From: Pasteurellaceae bacterium
GTDB lineage: Bacteria; Pseudomonadota; Gammaproteobacteria; Enterobacterales; Pasteurellaceae
Assembly (NCBI GenBank): GCA_900756155.1
Contig: CAAEJV010000033.1
Span: 149,991-213,990, forward strand
Direction of reading: 5' to 3'
Length of the DNA stretch: 64,000 nucleotides
Both the position numbers and the translations under genes were made by a program. Positions 7,736-14,944 of the stretch are shown here, in pieces. The notes under the pieces are model-generated. The model had not been told where the DNA came from. It saw nothing but the letters and a program-made list of their open reading frames with translations, and did no database searches. Numbering within the stretch: the first letter of the stretch is position 1; every line of letters begins with the position of its first letter.

Positions 7736-8962
7736 ATGACAACATCATTACCATGGTATAAAGAAGTCAGTCCTACGCAAAAAAAAGCGTTATTTGCGGC
7801 TTGGTTAGGTTATGTTTTTGATGGCTTCGATTATATGCTGATCACTTATGTGCTTTTGGATATTCAAAAGGAATTTGCCATGAGCACAACGGAAACATCC
7901 ACATTATTACTTGCAGCGTTCGTAGCGCGTCCATTAGGTGGGGCAATTTTTGGTAGTTTTGCCGATAAATATGGTCGTCGTTTGGCGATGATTGTTTCCA
8001 TTATTACGTATTCCGTCGGGACATTCTTGTGCGGTTTATCCACCAGTTATATTTGGCTTTTCATCTTCCGTATGATTATCGGTATGGGGATGGCAGGTGA
8101 ATATGCTTGTTCTTCCTCTTATGCCATTGAAAGCTGGCCACAACATTTGCGTACAAAAGCCAGTGCATTCTTAGTGAGTGGTTTTTCCATCGGTAATATT
8201 CTTGCTTCTCAAGTGATTCCTTGGGTATCTCAAACTTATGGTTGGCGTATGGCTTTCTTTATTGGTTTGGCTCCTGTCGCTTTAGTGCTCTATGTTCGTC
8301 GCCATGCCCCTGAAAGTGAAGAATGGGCGCAAGCGAAAGCTGCAGGTAAAGTGAATAAAGTTCCACTTACTGACTTATTCACTGAAAAACAATTACCAAT
8401 TACTTTAATTATTTTCTTAGTTTGCTATTCAATTTTCTCCGTAAACTGGCCGGTAGTGGGCTTACTTCCACTTTATCTCAAAGAAAATGGCTATGCTGAA
8501 AATGTGAAATCACTAATGTTCTGGGCAGGCTTTGGTATCCTCATCGGCACCTTAATTGCAGGCTTTATCGGGGATAAATTGGGAGAGAAGAAAACCTTTG
8601 TATATAGCTTATTGTTATCACTTTTCTTCCTCTTCCCAGTATTCTATTTGCCAGAAAATAATGTGTTAGCGCTTGGTGTGTTGCTCTTCTTCTTACTTGC
8701 AACCAACTTAGGGATTGCCGGTTTAGTACCAAAATATATGGCAACTTTCTTCCCGGCTGAAATGCGAAGCACCGGTATTGGTTTCATCTATAACTTCGCT
8801 GCGATCGGTGGTGGGGTGGCTCCTGTGATTGCCGCCAAACTTAGCGAAAGAGTAGGACTTGGTTCAGCCCTTGTGTATGTCACCTTATTCTGGACAATAG
8901 TCCTTGTTGCTCTCGTTGGATTAAGATTGCCAGAACGTATTCAAGCTCGTATGCAACAATAA
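7736..8962 (+). CDS. nanX: MFS sugar-acid transporter, NanX (YjhB)-like
   Basis: A 408-residue proton-coupled permease with the MFS pattern of 12 hydrophobic helices and two loop-2 signatures (DKYGRR about 80-85 and GDKLGEKK in the second half). The start WYKEVSPTQKKALFAAWLGY, the FDGFDYM motif, GEYACSSSYAIESWP and the VSGFSIGNI stretch are nearly as in E. coli YjhB/NanX, the importer of 2,7-anhydro-N-acetylneuraminate, and related to the sialic acid carrier NanT. GGGAGG lies seven bases before the ATG. It is divergent from the GntR-oxidoreductase operon, and together they look like an uptake and conversion module. Substrate is inferred from relatedness. Confidence 0.8.
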   Translation: MTTSLPWYKEVSPTQKKALFAAWLGYVFDGFDYMLITYVLLDIQKEFAMSTTETSTLLLAAFVARPLGGAIFGSFADKYGRRLAMIVSIITYSVGTFLCGLSTSYIWLFIFRMIIGMGMAGEYACSSSYAIESWPQHLRTKASAFLVSGFSIGNILASQVIPWVSQTYGWRMAFFIGLAPVALVLYVRRHAPESEEWAQAKAAGKVNKVPLTDLFTEKQLPITLIIFLVCYSIFSVNWPVVGLLPLYLKENGYAENVKSLMFWAGFGILIGTLIAGFIGDKLGEKKTFVYSLLLSLFFLFPVFYLPENNVLALGVLLFFLLATNLGIAGLVPKYMATFFPAEMRSTGIGFIYNFAAIGGGVAPVIAAKLSERVGLGSALVYVTLFWTIVLVALVGLRLPERIQARMQQ

Positions 8963-8980
8963 AAAAAGAAAGCAAAACAG

Positions 8981-9000
8981 ACCGCACTTTTAGGTGCGGT
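8981..9000 (+). terminator. Terminator of the NanX-like gene
   Basis: ACCGCAC and GTGCGGT pair over seven bases with a 6-nt loop and are followed by a T-rich stretch. One arm is a full uptake sequence, the other lacks its first bases. Confidence 0.75.
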
Positions 9001-9085
9001 TTGTTGTTTATACAAAAATAATTTGAAGCGTGTCACAAATTTGTTAAAAATATGTTTCAATTTTTTCGGTTAAATGCTAATTAAT

Positions 9086-9113
9086 AATCTCCCCTATCGT
9101 TTTGTAGGAGATT
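9086..9113 (+). promoter_or_regulatory. Hairpin that covers the SLC13 ribosome-binding site
   Basis: AATCTCC (9086-9092) is exactly complementary to GGAGATT (9107-9113), which contains the Shine-Dalgarno sequence GGAGA four bases before the ATG at 9117. Folding would hide the ribosome-binding site, suggesting translational control by temperature, a ligand or a trans-acting RNA, or simply low initiation. Confidence 0.4.
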
Positions 9114-9116
9114 TAT

Positions 9117-10502
9117 ATGCAAACTCAACAAACCTTTCTCTCTAAATATAAAAGTCTCATTATTCTTGCCTTAGACTTTGTCTTCATGTTGGTGTTAATC
9201 AAAATACTGCCGTTTTCCGCTCAAGAGAATCGCGGGTTAGCCTTGCTGATTTTTATTGGTATTTTATGGTTAACGGAAGCCTTTAATATTACTGTGACAT
9301 CCCTTATGGTGCCTGTTGTGGCCATTGGATTAGGCTTGATTAATACACAAAAAGCGCTTGCGCCATTCTCCACCCCAATTATTTATATGTTCTTTGGGGG
9401 ATTTGTGGTGGCTGCGGTGTTACAAATTCAGAATCTAGACAAGATTATTGCGAATTACATTATTCGTTTGGCGAAAGGAAATTTAAAACTTTCTATTACC
9501 TACCTTTTCACCGCAACTACATTCCTTTCTATGTGGATTAACAACACTGCTGTGGCGGCCATGATGTTACCGCTCACGATGGGGATGTTAAAAGGTATCA
9601 ATGCAGAGAAAAACCATCGGTTGTACGCCTTTGTATTATTAGGCATGGCATTTAGTGCCAGTATAGGTGGCATTGGTACCTTAGTGGGAAGTGCGCCGAA
9701 TGCGATTTTGGCATCTCAAATTCAAGTGACTTTCACTGAATGGTTAGGCTACGGTTTCCCGGTGATGGTATTGCTTGTACCTTCAATGATTTTTTCTTTA
9801 TGGGTGATTTTACGTCCAGACTTTTCTGTGGATTTTAATCCATCACTTGAGAAAGTCAGCTTTAATCGAAAAAATATTATTACTTTACTGATCTTTATCG
9901 GTATGGCGATTATGTTGCTTTTCAGCTCTCTCTTAAACCCATGGATTAGTGCTTTCCTTGAATTACCGAAAAAAATCGAAAACTTCGATACGGTGATTGC
10001 GCTATGCGTTGTGATCTTTATCTGTATTTCAGGCGTGGCGACTTGGAAAGAAATTCAAGAGCGTGTTGAATGGGGCGTGCTCGTTTTATTCGGTGGTGGT
10101 TTAACACTCAGCATTGTGATGAAAGATTCAGGCGCCAGTAAGATTATGGCGGATAGCATCGTTCAGTTTGTACAAACCAAACCACTTTGGGTGCTTTGCT
10201 TTGTGATAACCGCATTTATTATTTTCCTAACAGAATTTACATCGAATACCGCTAGCGCTGCATTGATTATGCCAATTGTGATTTCAGTGGCACAATCCAT
10301 GAATTTACCACCTATCGCTTTAGCTGCAATTATCGCTTGTGGTGCAAGTTGTGCATTTATGTTGCCAATCGCTACACCGCCAAATGCTATTGTGTTTGCA
10401 ACAGGAAATGTGAAACAACTTGATATGGCGAAAGTCGGTCTGATTTTAAACCTATTCTGTATCGCCATCATCGGTAGCATGACTTATTTTGTGTGGTTGT
10501 AA
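9117..10502 (+). CDS. SLC13/DASS-family sodium-coupled anion symporter
   Basis: A 461-residue inner-membrane carrier with about 11 hydrophobic segments. Two Asn-Thr signatures mark the family: MWINNTAVAAMMLP near residues 139-152 and EFTSNTASAALIMP in the second repeat, which in the Vibrio VcINDY structure build the sodium and carboxylate sites. Substrates in the family are di- and tricarboxylates or sulfate; the exact one is not evident. Full length, with TAGGAGA just upstream, though this can pair with upstream bases. Although it follows the NanX-like gene, a terminator lies between, so shared transcription is doubtful. It faces slyX across another terminator. Confidence 0.85.
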   Translation: MQTQQTFLSKYKSLIILALDFVFMLVLIKILPFSAQENRGLALLIFIGILWLTEAFNITVTSLMVPVVAIGLGLINTQKALAPFSTPIIYMFFGGFVVAAVLQIQNLDKIIANYIIRLAKGNLKLSITYLFTATTFLSMWINNTAVAAMMLPLTMGMLKGINAEKNHRLYAFVLLGMAFSASIGGIGTLVGSAPNAILASQIQVTFTEWLGYGFPVMVLLVPSMIFSLWVILRPDFSVDFNPSLEKVSFNRKNIITLLIFIGMAIMLLFSSLLNPWISAFLELPKKIENFDTVIALCVVIFICISGVATWKEIQERVEWGVLVLFGGGLTLSIVMKDSGASKIMADSIVQFVQTKPLWVLCFVITAFIIFLTEFTSNTASAALIMPIVISVAQSMNLPPIALAAIIACGASCAFMLPIATPPNAIVFATGNVKQLDMAKVGLILNLFCIAIIGSMTYFVWL

Positions 10503-10543
10503 ATGTGGTTAAAACTGACCGCACTTTATTAGCCTATAAAAGT

Positions 10544-10567
10544 AAACCGCACGTTGAAGTGCGGTTT
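10544..10567. terminator. Bidirectional terminator between the SLC13 gene and slyX
   Basis: AAACCGCAC and GTGCGGTTT form a nine-base stem with a 6-nt loop between convergent genes. A further single ACCGCACTT lies at about 10518. Confidence 0.75.
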
Positions 10568-10572
10568 ATTGT

Positions 10573-10794
10573 TTAATAATGCGGAGGCGGTGTTTCTTCT
10601 GCTTGGCTGGCAATATTAGAAGGTTGCATATCTTTTAATTTGCCGGCGAGATAGCGGAGTTGAAGTTGAATTTTATCCATATCAAACTGTTGTTGAACTA
10701 ATGCTTGGTTGAGTTCGTCTAAAAGTTGTTCTTGAAAAGCAATTTTCATTTCAAGTTCGGCGATGCGATCTTCTAAAATTTGTTGATTTTGCAT
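10573..10794 (-). CDS. slyX: SlyX-family coiled-coil protein
   Basis: The 73-residue product is nearly all one amphipathic helix with hydrophobic heptads (IAELEMKIAFQEQLLDEL), then a short Pro- and Thr-rich tail ending PPHY, the typical SlyX ending. SlyX is a small cytoplasmic protein of unknown function. Divergent pairing with fkpA is the same as in E. coli and supports the name. A coiled-coil dimer is the likely form. Confidence 0.9.
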   Translation of the reverse strand: MQNQQILEDRIAELEMKIAFQEQLLDELNQALVQQQFDMDKIQLQLRYLAGKLKDMQPSNIASQAEETPPPHY

Positions 10795-10888
10795 AAAATT
10801 TCTCTAATTTTTAAAAAAATGTTGTGAATTTGGTCAATCCGATTTAACCTATTCACTATTCCGTTTCTATTATAAAGGATCAAGCAAA

Positions 10889-11611
10889 ATGTTGAAAATT
10901 CAAAAGCTTTCTCTTGCTGCACTTATGGTAAGTGCGGTCGTTTCAGGTTCTGTTTTTGCAGAAGATAAAGCAGCGCCAAGCGCAAGCGATGCGTCTTATG
11001 CTGTAGGTGCATTAATGGGTAACCAAGTAAAAGATTTAGTGGATGCTCAAAAAGAAGTGATTCAATACGACAATGCGCGTATTTTAGATGGCTTAAAAGA
11101 TGCATTAGAAGGTAAAGTTGATGTTCGTAAAGACGAAAAAATTCAACAAACCTTAGATGGTATTCAAGAGCAATTAGTGTCTGCAGCGAAAGCAAAAGTA
11201 GAACAACAAGCGAAAGCCGCAAAAGAAGAAGGCGATAAATACCGCGCTGAATTTGCGAAAAAAGATGGCGTAAAAAGCACTAAAGATGGCTTACTTTACA
11301 AAATCACTGAAGCAGGTAAAGGTGATGCGATTAAAGCAACAGATACTGTGAAAGTACATTACACTGGTAAATTACCAGATGGTAAAGTATTTGATAGCTC
11401 TGTTGAACGTGGTCAACCGGTTGAATTTAAATTAAACCAAGTGATCAAAGGTTGGACTGAAGGTCTTCAGTTAGTGAAGAAAGGCGGTAAAATCGAATTA
11501 GTGATTCCACCTGAATTAGCTTATGGCAAACAAGGTGCAGGCGATTCAATTCCACCTGATGCAACACTTTACTTCGAAGTTGAAGTATTAGACGTTAATC
11601 CTAAAAAATAA
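10889..11611 (+). CDS. fkpA: FKBP-type peptidyl-prolyl isomerase FkpA, periplasmic
   Basis: The 240-residue protein has a Sec signal ending VFA-ED near residue 24, a helical N-terminal dimerisation part (about 30-125), and a C-terminal FKBP domain (about 130-238) with VKVHYTGKLPDGKVFDSS, EGLQLVKKGGKIELVIPPELAYG and the terminal FEVEVLDV strand. FkpA catalyses proline isomerisation and acts as a periplasmic chaperone. The signal-peptide codons for SAV contain a full uptake sequence (10930-10938). RBS AAAGGA precedes the ATG. Divergent from slyX, followed by a USS-pair terminator. Confidence 0.93.
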   Translation: MLKIQKLSLAALMVSAVVSGSVFAEDKAAPSASDASYAVGALMGNQVKDLVDAQKEVIQYDNARILDGLKDALEGKVDVRKDEKIQQTLDGIQEQLVSAAKAKVEQQAKAAKEEGDKYRAEFAKKDGVKSTKDGLLYKITEAGKGDAIKATDTVKVHYTGKLPDGKVFDSSVERGQPVEFKLNQVIKGWTEGLQLVKKGGKIELVIPPELAYGKQGAGDSIPPDATLYFEVEVLDVNPKK

Positions 11612-11622
11612 TCCTTAATTTA

Positions 11623-11646
11623 ACCGCACTTTGTCCAAAGTGCGGT
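11623..11646. terminator. Uptake-sequence-pair terminator after fkpA
   Basis: ACCGCACTTT and AAAGTGCGGT form a ten-base perfect stem with a GTCC loop, 12 bases after the fkpA stop codon and followed by CATTTTCC. Confidence 0.8.
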
Positions 11647-11670
11647 CATTTTCCCTACCAGATTTGAAAA

Positions 11671-12336
11671 ATGATACTAACCGATAGACAACCTTTCACC
11701 GATGAAGATCGTACCATTCTGATTTCCTATAAAGCGGTAGTTGATGGCGTGAGCGCGTTGATTGGCGAGCATTGTGAAATCGTCTTACACTCTTTGGAAG
11801 ACATTGAACATTCTGCCATTTGTATTGCCAATGGGCATAATACCAATCGCCAAGTGGGTTCACCAATTACGGATTTAGCCCTGAAATCCTTGCGTAACAT
11901 GCAAAGTGAGAGTGTGTCTAAGCCTTATTTCACGCGAGCGAAAGGTAATGTGTTGATGAAGTCTGTGACCATCGCTATTCGAAATGGCAAACAACGCATT
12001 ATTGGTTTGCTCTGTATCAATATTAATTTGGATGTGCCGGTCTCTCAATTTATGCAGGCCTTTATGCCAACGCAGGAACAAAATGAAACCTCTTCCGTCA
12101 ATTTTGCAAGTTCAGTGGAAGAATTGGTGGCACAAACGGTAGAAAAAACCATTGAAGAAGTGAATGCTGATCGCTCGGTTTCGAATAATAATAAGAACCG
12201 TCAGATTGTGATTTCACTTTACGAAAAAGGCATTTTTGATATTAAAGATGCGATCAATTTAGTGGCTGATCGCCTCGCGATTTCTCGCCACACCGTGTAT
12301 TTGTATATTCGTCAAATCAAACAAGAGCAAGAGTAA
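11671..12336 (+). CDS. YheO-type transcriptional regulator (PAS plus HTH)
   Basis: The 221-residue product has an N-terminal YheO-like PAS-type sensor (about residues 15-125, with SYKAVVDGVSALIGEHCEIVLHSLE) and a C-terminal helix-turn-helix (about 165-215; RLAISRHTVYLYIRQIK). DauR, a regulator of D-arginine use, shares this architecture. As in E. coli, the gene directly precedes tusDCB, and its stop codon overlaps the tusD start (TAATG). The effector is unknown. Confidence 0.88.
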   Translation: MILTDRQPFTDEDRTILISYKAVVDGVSALIGEHCEIVLHSLEDIEHSAICIANGHNTNRQVGSPITDLALKSLRNMQSESVSKPYFTRAKGNVLMKSVTIAIRNGKQRIIGLLCININLDVPVSQFMQAFMPTQEQNETSSVNFASSVEELVAQTVEKTIEEVNADRSVSNNNKNRQIVISLYEKGIFDIKDAINLVADRLAISRHTVYLYIRQIKQEQE

Positions 12337-12716
12337 TGAACTATGTTCTCGCCGTGAAAAGTCCCGTTTATGGAAAACAAGGGGCTTTTCTTGCCTATCA
12401 ATTCGCCCAAGTTTTACTCGAAAAAGGGCATGCTATTAGCCAAATTTTCTTTTTCCAAGACGGTGTAAGTAATGGCAATGGCTTGGTTTATCCTGCCAAT
12501 AATGAATTTAATCTCACGCAAGCTTGGCAAGCCTTGTCAGCACAGCATCATATTCCTTTGCATTTATGTGTAGCCGCTTCACAACGTCGTGGTGTGGTGG
12601 ATGCACTTACGGCAAAAGAGACAGATAAAACGAATCTTGCAGAAGGTTTTGAGATTACAGGCTTAGGCGAGTTTATGGCGATGGTATTAAAAGCGGATCG
12701 GGTGGTGACATTATGA
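12336..12716 (+). CDS. tusD: Sulfur-relay protein TusD
   Basis: TusD is the sulfur-accepting subunit of the TusBCD hexamer, which passes persulfide from TusA to TusE and then MnmA for 2-thiouridine at the tRNA wobble base. The 126-residue DsrE-fold product carries the acceptor cysteine in LHLCVAASQRRG (about residue 78). Its ATG overlaps the upstream stop and its end overlaps tusC by four bases (ATGA), so the three subunits are translationally coupled. Confidence 0.93.
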   Translation: MNYVLAVKSPVYGKQGAFLAYQFAQVLLEKGHAISQIFFFQDGVSNGNGLVYPANNEFNLTQAWQALSAQHHIPLHLCVAASQRRGVVDALTAKETDKTNLAEGFEITGLGEFMAMVLKADRVVTL

Positions 12717-13072
12717 AGCTTGCATTCTTATTTCGTACCGCACCGCATGGAAACGCGATTTCTCGTGAAGGTTTAGATGCTTTGCTCGCGGCAACAGCAT
12801 TTTGTGATGAAGAGGAAATCGGTGTCTTTTTTATCGATGATGGCGTATTAAATTTACTCGATGGGCAAAATCCTGAGTTATTGTTACAAAAAGATTTTAT
12901 TCGTACCTTTAAATTATTAGATTTATACGATATTGAACAGCGCTTTGTCTGTGCCACTTCACTCTACCAATACAATTTGCAAACAGAACAACTCATTATT
13001 TCTGCTGAAAAAATTGACCGCACTTCGCTGATCAATAAACTTAGCCAAGCAGAAAAAGTGTTTACGTTTTAA
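12713..13072 (+). CDS. tusC: Sulfur-relay protein TusC
   Basis: The 119-residue DsrF-type subunit of TusBCD begins MKLAFLFRTAPHGN and shows the typical REGLDALLAATAF helix and FFIDDGVLNLL strand-loop. It lacks the conserved acceptor cysteine of TusD, as expected for a structural subunit. Overlap with tusD by four bases and eight bases to tusB confirm one operon. One USS lies in codons near 13018. Confidence 0.92.
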   Translation: MKLAFLFRTAPHGNAISREGLDALLAATAFCDEEEIGVFFIDDGVLNLLDGQNPELLLQKDFIRTFKLLDLYDIEQRFVCATSLYQYNLQTEQLIISAEKIDRTSLINKLSQAEKVFTF

Positions 13073-13080
13073 GGAATATT

Positions 13081-13368
13081 ATGCTTTATACCTTTTCTCA
13101 AGCTCATTATTCTGAGGCAGACCTTCAACGTTATTTGACTGAAATCACTGAAAATGATGCGGTGGTTTTATGGCAAGATGGCGTATTGCTAGCGGTAAAG
13201 TATGGGGAAATATTTACTCAATGCAAAGGGCAATATTTTGTGTTGGAGCAGGATGTTTTAGCCCGAAATTTAACCGCACTTTTGCCAGAAAACAATCAAG
13301 TGCGGTCAATTTCATTAGCAGATTTGGTGGATTTAACTGTTCAATATTCGCCTCAAATCGCCTTATAG
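13081..13368 (+). CDS. tusB: Sulfur-relay protein TusB
   Basis: The 95-residue DsrH-type subunit starts MLYTFSQAHY and has the NDAVVLWQDGVL stretch usual in TusB. It completes the heterohexamer with TusC and TusD. Near its 3' end the coding sequence holds two uptake sequences in opposite orientation (13273-13281 and 13298-13306), which could form a stem-loop in the message. Its last six bases overlap the convergent gene. Confidence 0.92.
   Translation: MLYTFSQAHYSEADLQRYLTEITENDAVVLWQDGVLLAVKYGEIFTQCKGQYFVLEQDVLARNLTALLPENNQVRSISLADLVDLTVQYSPQIAL
13273..13306. repeat. Inverted USS pair inside the tusB coding sequence
   Basis: ACCGCACTT and AAGTGCGGT lie in opposite orientation, 16 bases apart, about 60 bases before the tusB stop. 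Both are translated, as the TAL-type and VRS-type codons. The pair could act as the tusDCB terminator signal placed inside the gene because no space remains before the convergent gene. Confidence 0.6.
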
Positions 13369-13764
13369 CGGGCGTTCTTTAGGTAACAAGAGCGGTAATA
13401 CCATAACAGAATAAAGTGCCAAACCTGCGGCCATTAAGCAGGTAATTTCTAATCCTCCTGCTCGTAACCATTCGCCAAATCCCATGTCATTAACGAGTGT
13501 GGCATAAAAGAATCCTGCCACGACTGTGTAACTAAATCCGATTAATCCTGCAATTAATGCAATAGCTTTCACATTGTAGCTTGCATAACGGTGAAATGCG
13601 GCCCAAAGCGTAATGAGAAAAGTTGGCACTGCAGCGACAATAAAGACAGAAAGCAGCGAGCCCTGAATTTGATCAGTATCATTATTCGAGAATGTTAAGG
13701 CAACAGTGCCGATAATTTGAATAATCAACGGAAAAAGAATAAATGCTTTAAGATATTTTTTCAT
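13363..13764 (-). CDS. Small inner-membrane protein of unknown function
   Basis: The 133-residue product has four clear hydrophobic segments (about residues 7-25, 37-57, 68-88 and 105-127) joined by short charged loops, and a basic N-terminus that places the start in the cytoplasm. No recognised motif or family. Its 3' end overlaps tusB tail to tail by six bases, and its neighbour upstream is the YeaK-type gene on the same strand, 67 bases away. Confidence 0.7.
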   Translation of the reverse strand: MKKYLKAFILFPLIIQIIGTVALTFSNNDTDQIQGSLLSVFIVAAVPTFLITLWAAFHRYASYNVKAIALIAGLIGFSYTVVAGFFYATLVNDMGFGEWLRAGGLEITCLMAAGLALYSVMVLPLLLPKERPL

Positions 13765-13831
13765 GAGATGTCCAATTAATAGAAAAACGGAAGCATTGTA
13801 TCAATCAAATGAAAGACAACCAATCTTTTCT

Positions 13832-14320
13832 CTATTCGGTTTTTATTACATCCACTAATGTGGGCTGAACGATTAAGGCATAATCTTGTGTATTGAGAAT
13901 AATAGAGCGTTCTAACGTACCTGCATTAAATGCTAATTCATCATAACGAGACAGTAAGCTAGGATCGGCAATTAATAACAAATCAGGATGAAAGCTAAAA
14001 GGCGGAATTGCACCAAATACACAGTCAGTTAGGGCGTCTACTTCTGCTGGACTAGCAAGCGAGGCTTTCGTGCCACCTAAATATGCCGCCACTTTGCTTA
14101 AATCAGATTGTTGATCAGCCGGCAATATCACTAATACCGCTTGTTTTACGCCATTTCCCTTTACTTTGCATACTAACGCCTTTGCACCTTGCCCTAATTC
14201 TGTACCACGAATTTTAGCCACTTCTTCTGATTTTCCTGCTGTGGGGTGTTCAACCACACGATAGCGTGCTTGATGCTCATCTAAAAGTGCGGTCAATTTT
14301 TCAAATGTTTTGACAGACAT
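13832..14320 (-). CDS. YeaK-type aminoacyl-tRNA deacylase (YbaK/ProX domain)
   Basis: The 162-residue product is one YbaK/ProX editing domain that closely resembles E. coli YeaK: RGTELGQGAKALVCKVKGNGV, ADQQSDLSKVAAYLGG and DCVFGAIPPFSFHP with the usual binding-pocket residues. Such free-standing domains hydrolyse mischarged tRNAs in trans. I chose the ATG at 14320 (AAGGA eight bases before); the frame could extend to a TTG at 14335 that uses the same ribosome-binding region and adds five residues of no value. One USS lies in its first codons. Confidence 0.85.
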   Translation of the reverse strand: MSVKTFEKLTALLDEHQARYRVVEHPTAGKSEEVAKIRGTELGQGAKALVCKVKGNGVKQAVLVILPADQQSDLSKVAAYLGGTKASLASPAEVDALTDCVFGAIPPFSFHPDLLLIADPSLLSRYDELAFNAGTLERSIILNTQDYALIVQPTLVDVIKTE

Positions 14321-14477
14321 GAGAGATTCCTTCAATAGCGATGTTTTTAATCAGTTTAGCAAGGATTGATGTATGTGAAAATCAAAGAAAAAAATTCATC
14401 TTTTGAGTCGTTTTTATTATGAGATAGACAAATACCTTTATGCCCCGTACTATGTTTCTTTTTCTTTGGTATCGTTT

Positions 14478-14876
14478 ATGACTCGAATTAATCTTGTTCC
14501 GCCTGAGGAGCTTTGTGATCAACATCTTTTAGCTGAACATCGTGAATTAACCCGTATTCCTAATGCCGTAGCGAAAGGTAAATATCACTTAAAAGGACAG
14601 CCTGCAGAATATCAATTAGGGGAAGGGCATGTGCGTTTTTTCTTTAATAAATTGGCATTTTTAAAGAAACGGTATGATGCGTTGCATGCGGAATGTAAAG
14701 CACGAGGCTTTAACGTGCAGTATATTTGGAATGAAACATTACCCGATGACCCAAGTTTATGGTTGGACTATGAGGCCACAGAGGCTGCATTACAGATTAA
14801 TCGGGAACGTATTCAGGAACGAATGCCATTAAAGGCGAGATTTACACCGCATCTTTCAAAGAGCGGTCAAAAATAA
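14478..14876 (+). CDS. Pyrimidine-dimer DNA glycosylase, T4 endonuclease V (DenV)-like
   Basis: The 132-residue protein aligns from its first residue with T4 endonuclease V: MTRINL, DQHLLAEHREL, GHVRFFFNKLAFLKKR and an ECKARGFNV segment. The family nucleophile is the alpha-amino group of Thr2 after Met removal, and the key acid is Glu23; both are in place. That fixes the start at ATG 14478, because the in-frame TTG at 14403 would add 25 residues and bury Thr2. No good Shine-Dalgarno precedes it. It would excise UV-made cyclobutane dimers, a phage-type gene kept on a bacterial chromosome. Confidence 0.88.
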   Translation: MTRINLVPPEELCDQHLLAEHRELTRIPNAVAKGKYHLKGQPAEYQLGEGHVRFFFNKLAFLKKRYDALHAECKARGFNVQYIWNETLPDDPSLWLDYEATEAALQINRERIQERMPLKARFTPHLSKSGQK

Positions 14877-14914
14877 AGGAGTTTTCACTTATGAAAGGCA
14901 GTGAGAATATAAAA

Positions 14915-14935
14915 AAGGTGAGCATCGCTCACCTT
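14915..14935 (-). terminator. Terminator of the siderophore-binding gene
   Basis: AAGGTGAGC and GCTCACCTT form a nine-base stem with a 3-nt loop, followed on the minus strand by TTTTTTATAT. It lies ten bases beyond the stop of the minus-strand gene ending at 14945. Confidence 0.9.
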
Positions 14936-14944
14936 ATGAATTGT

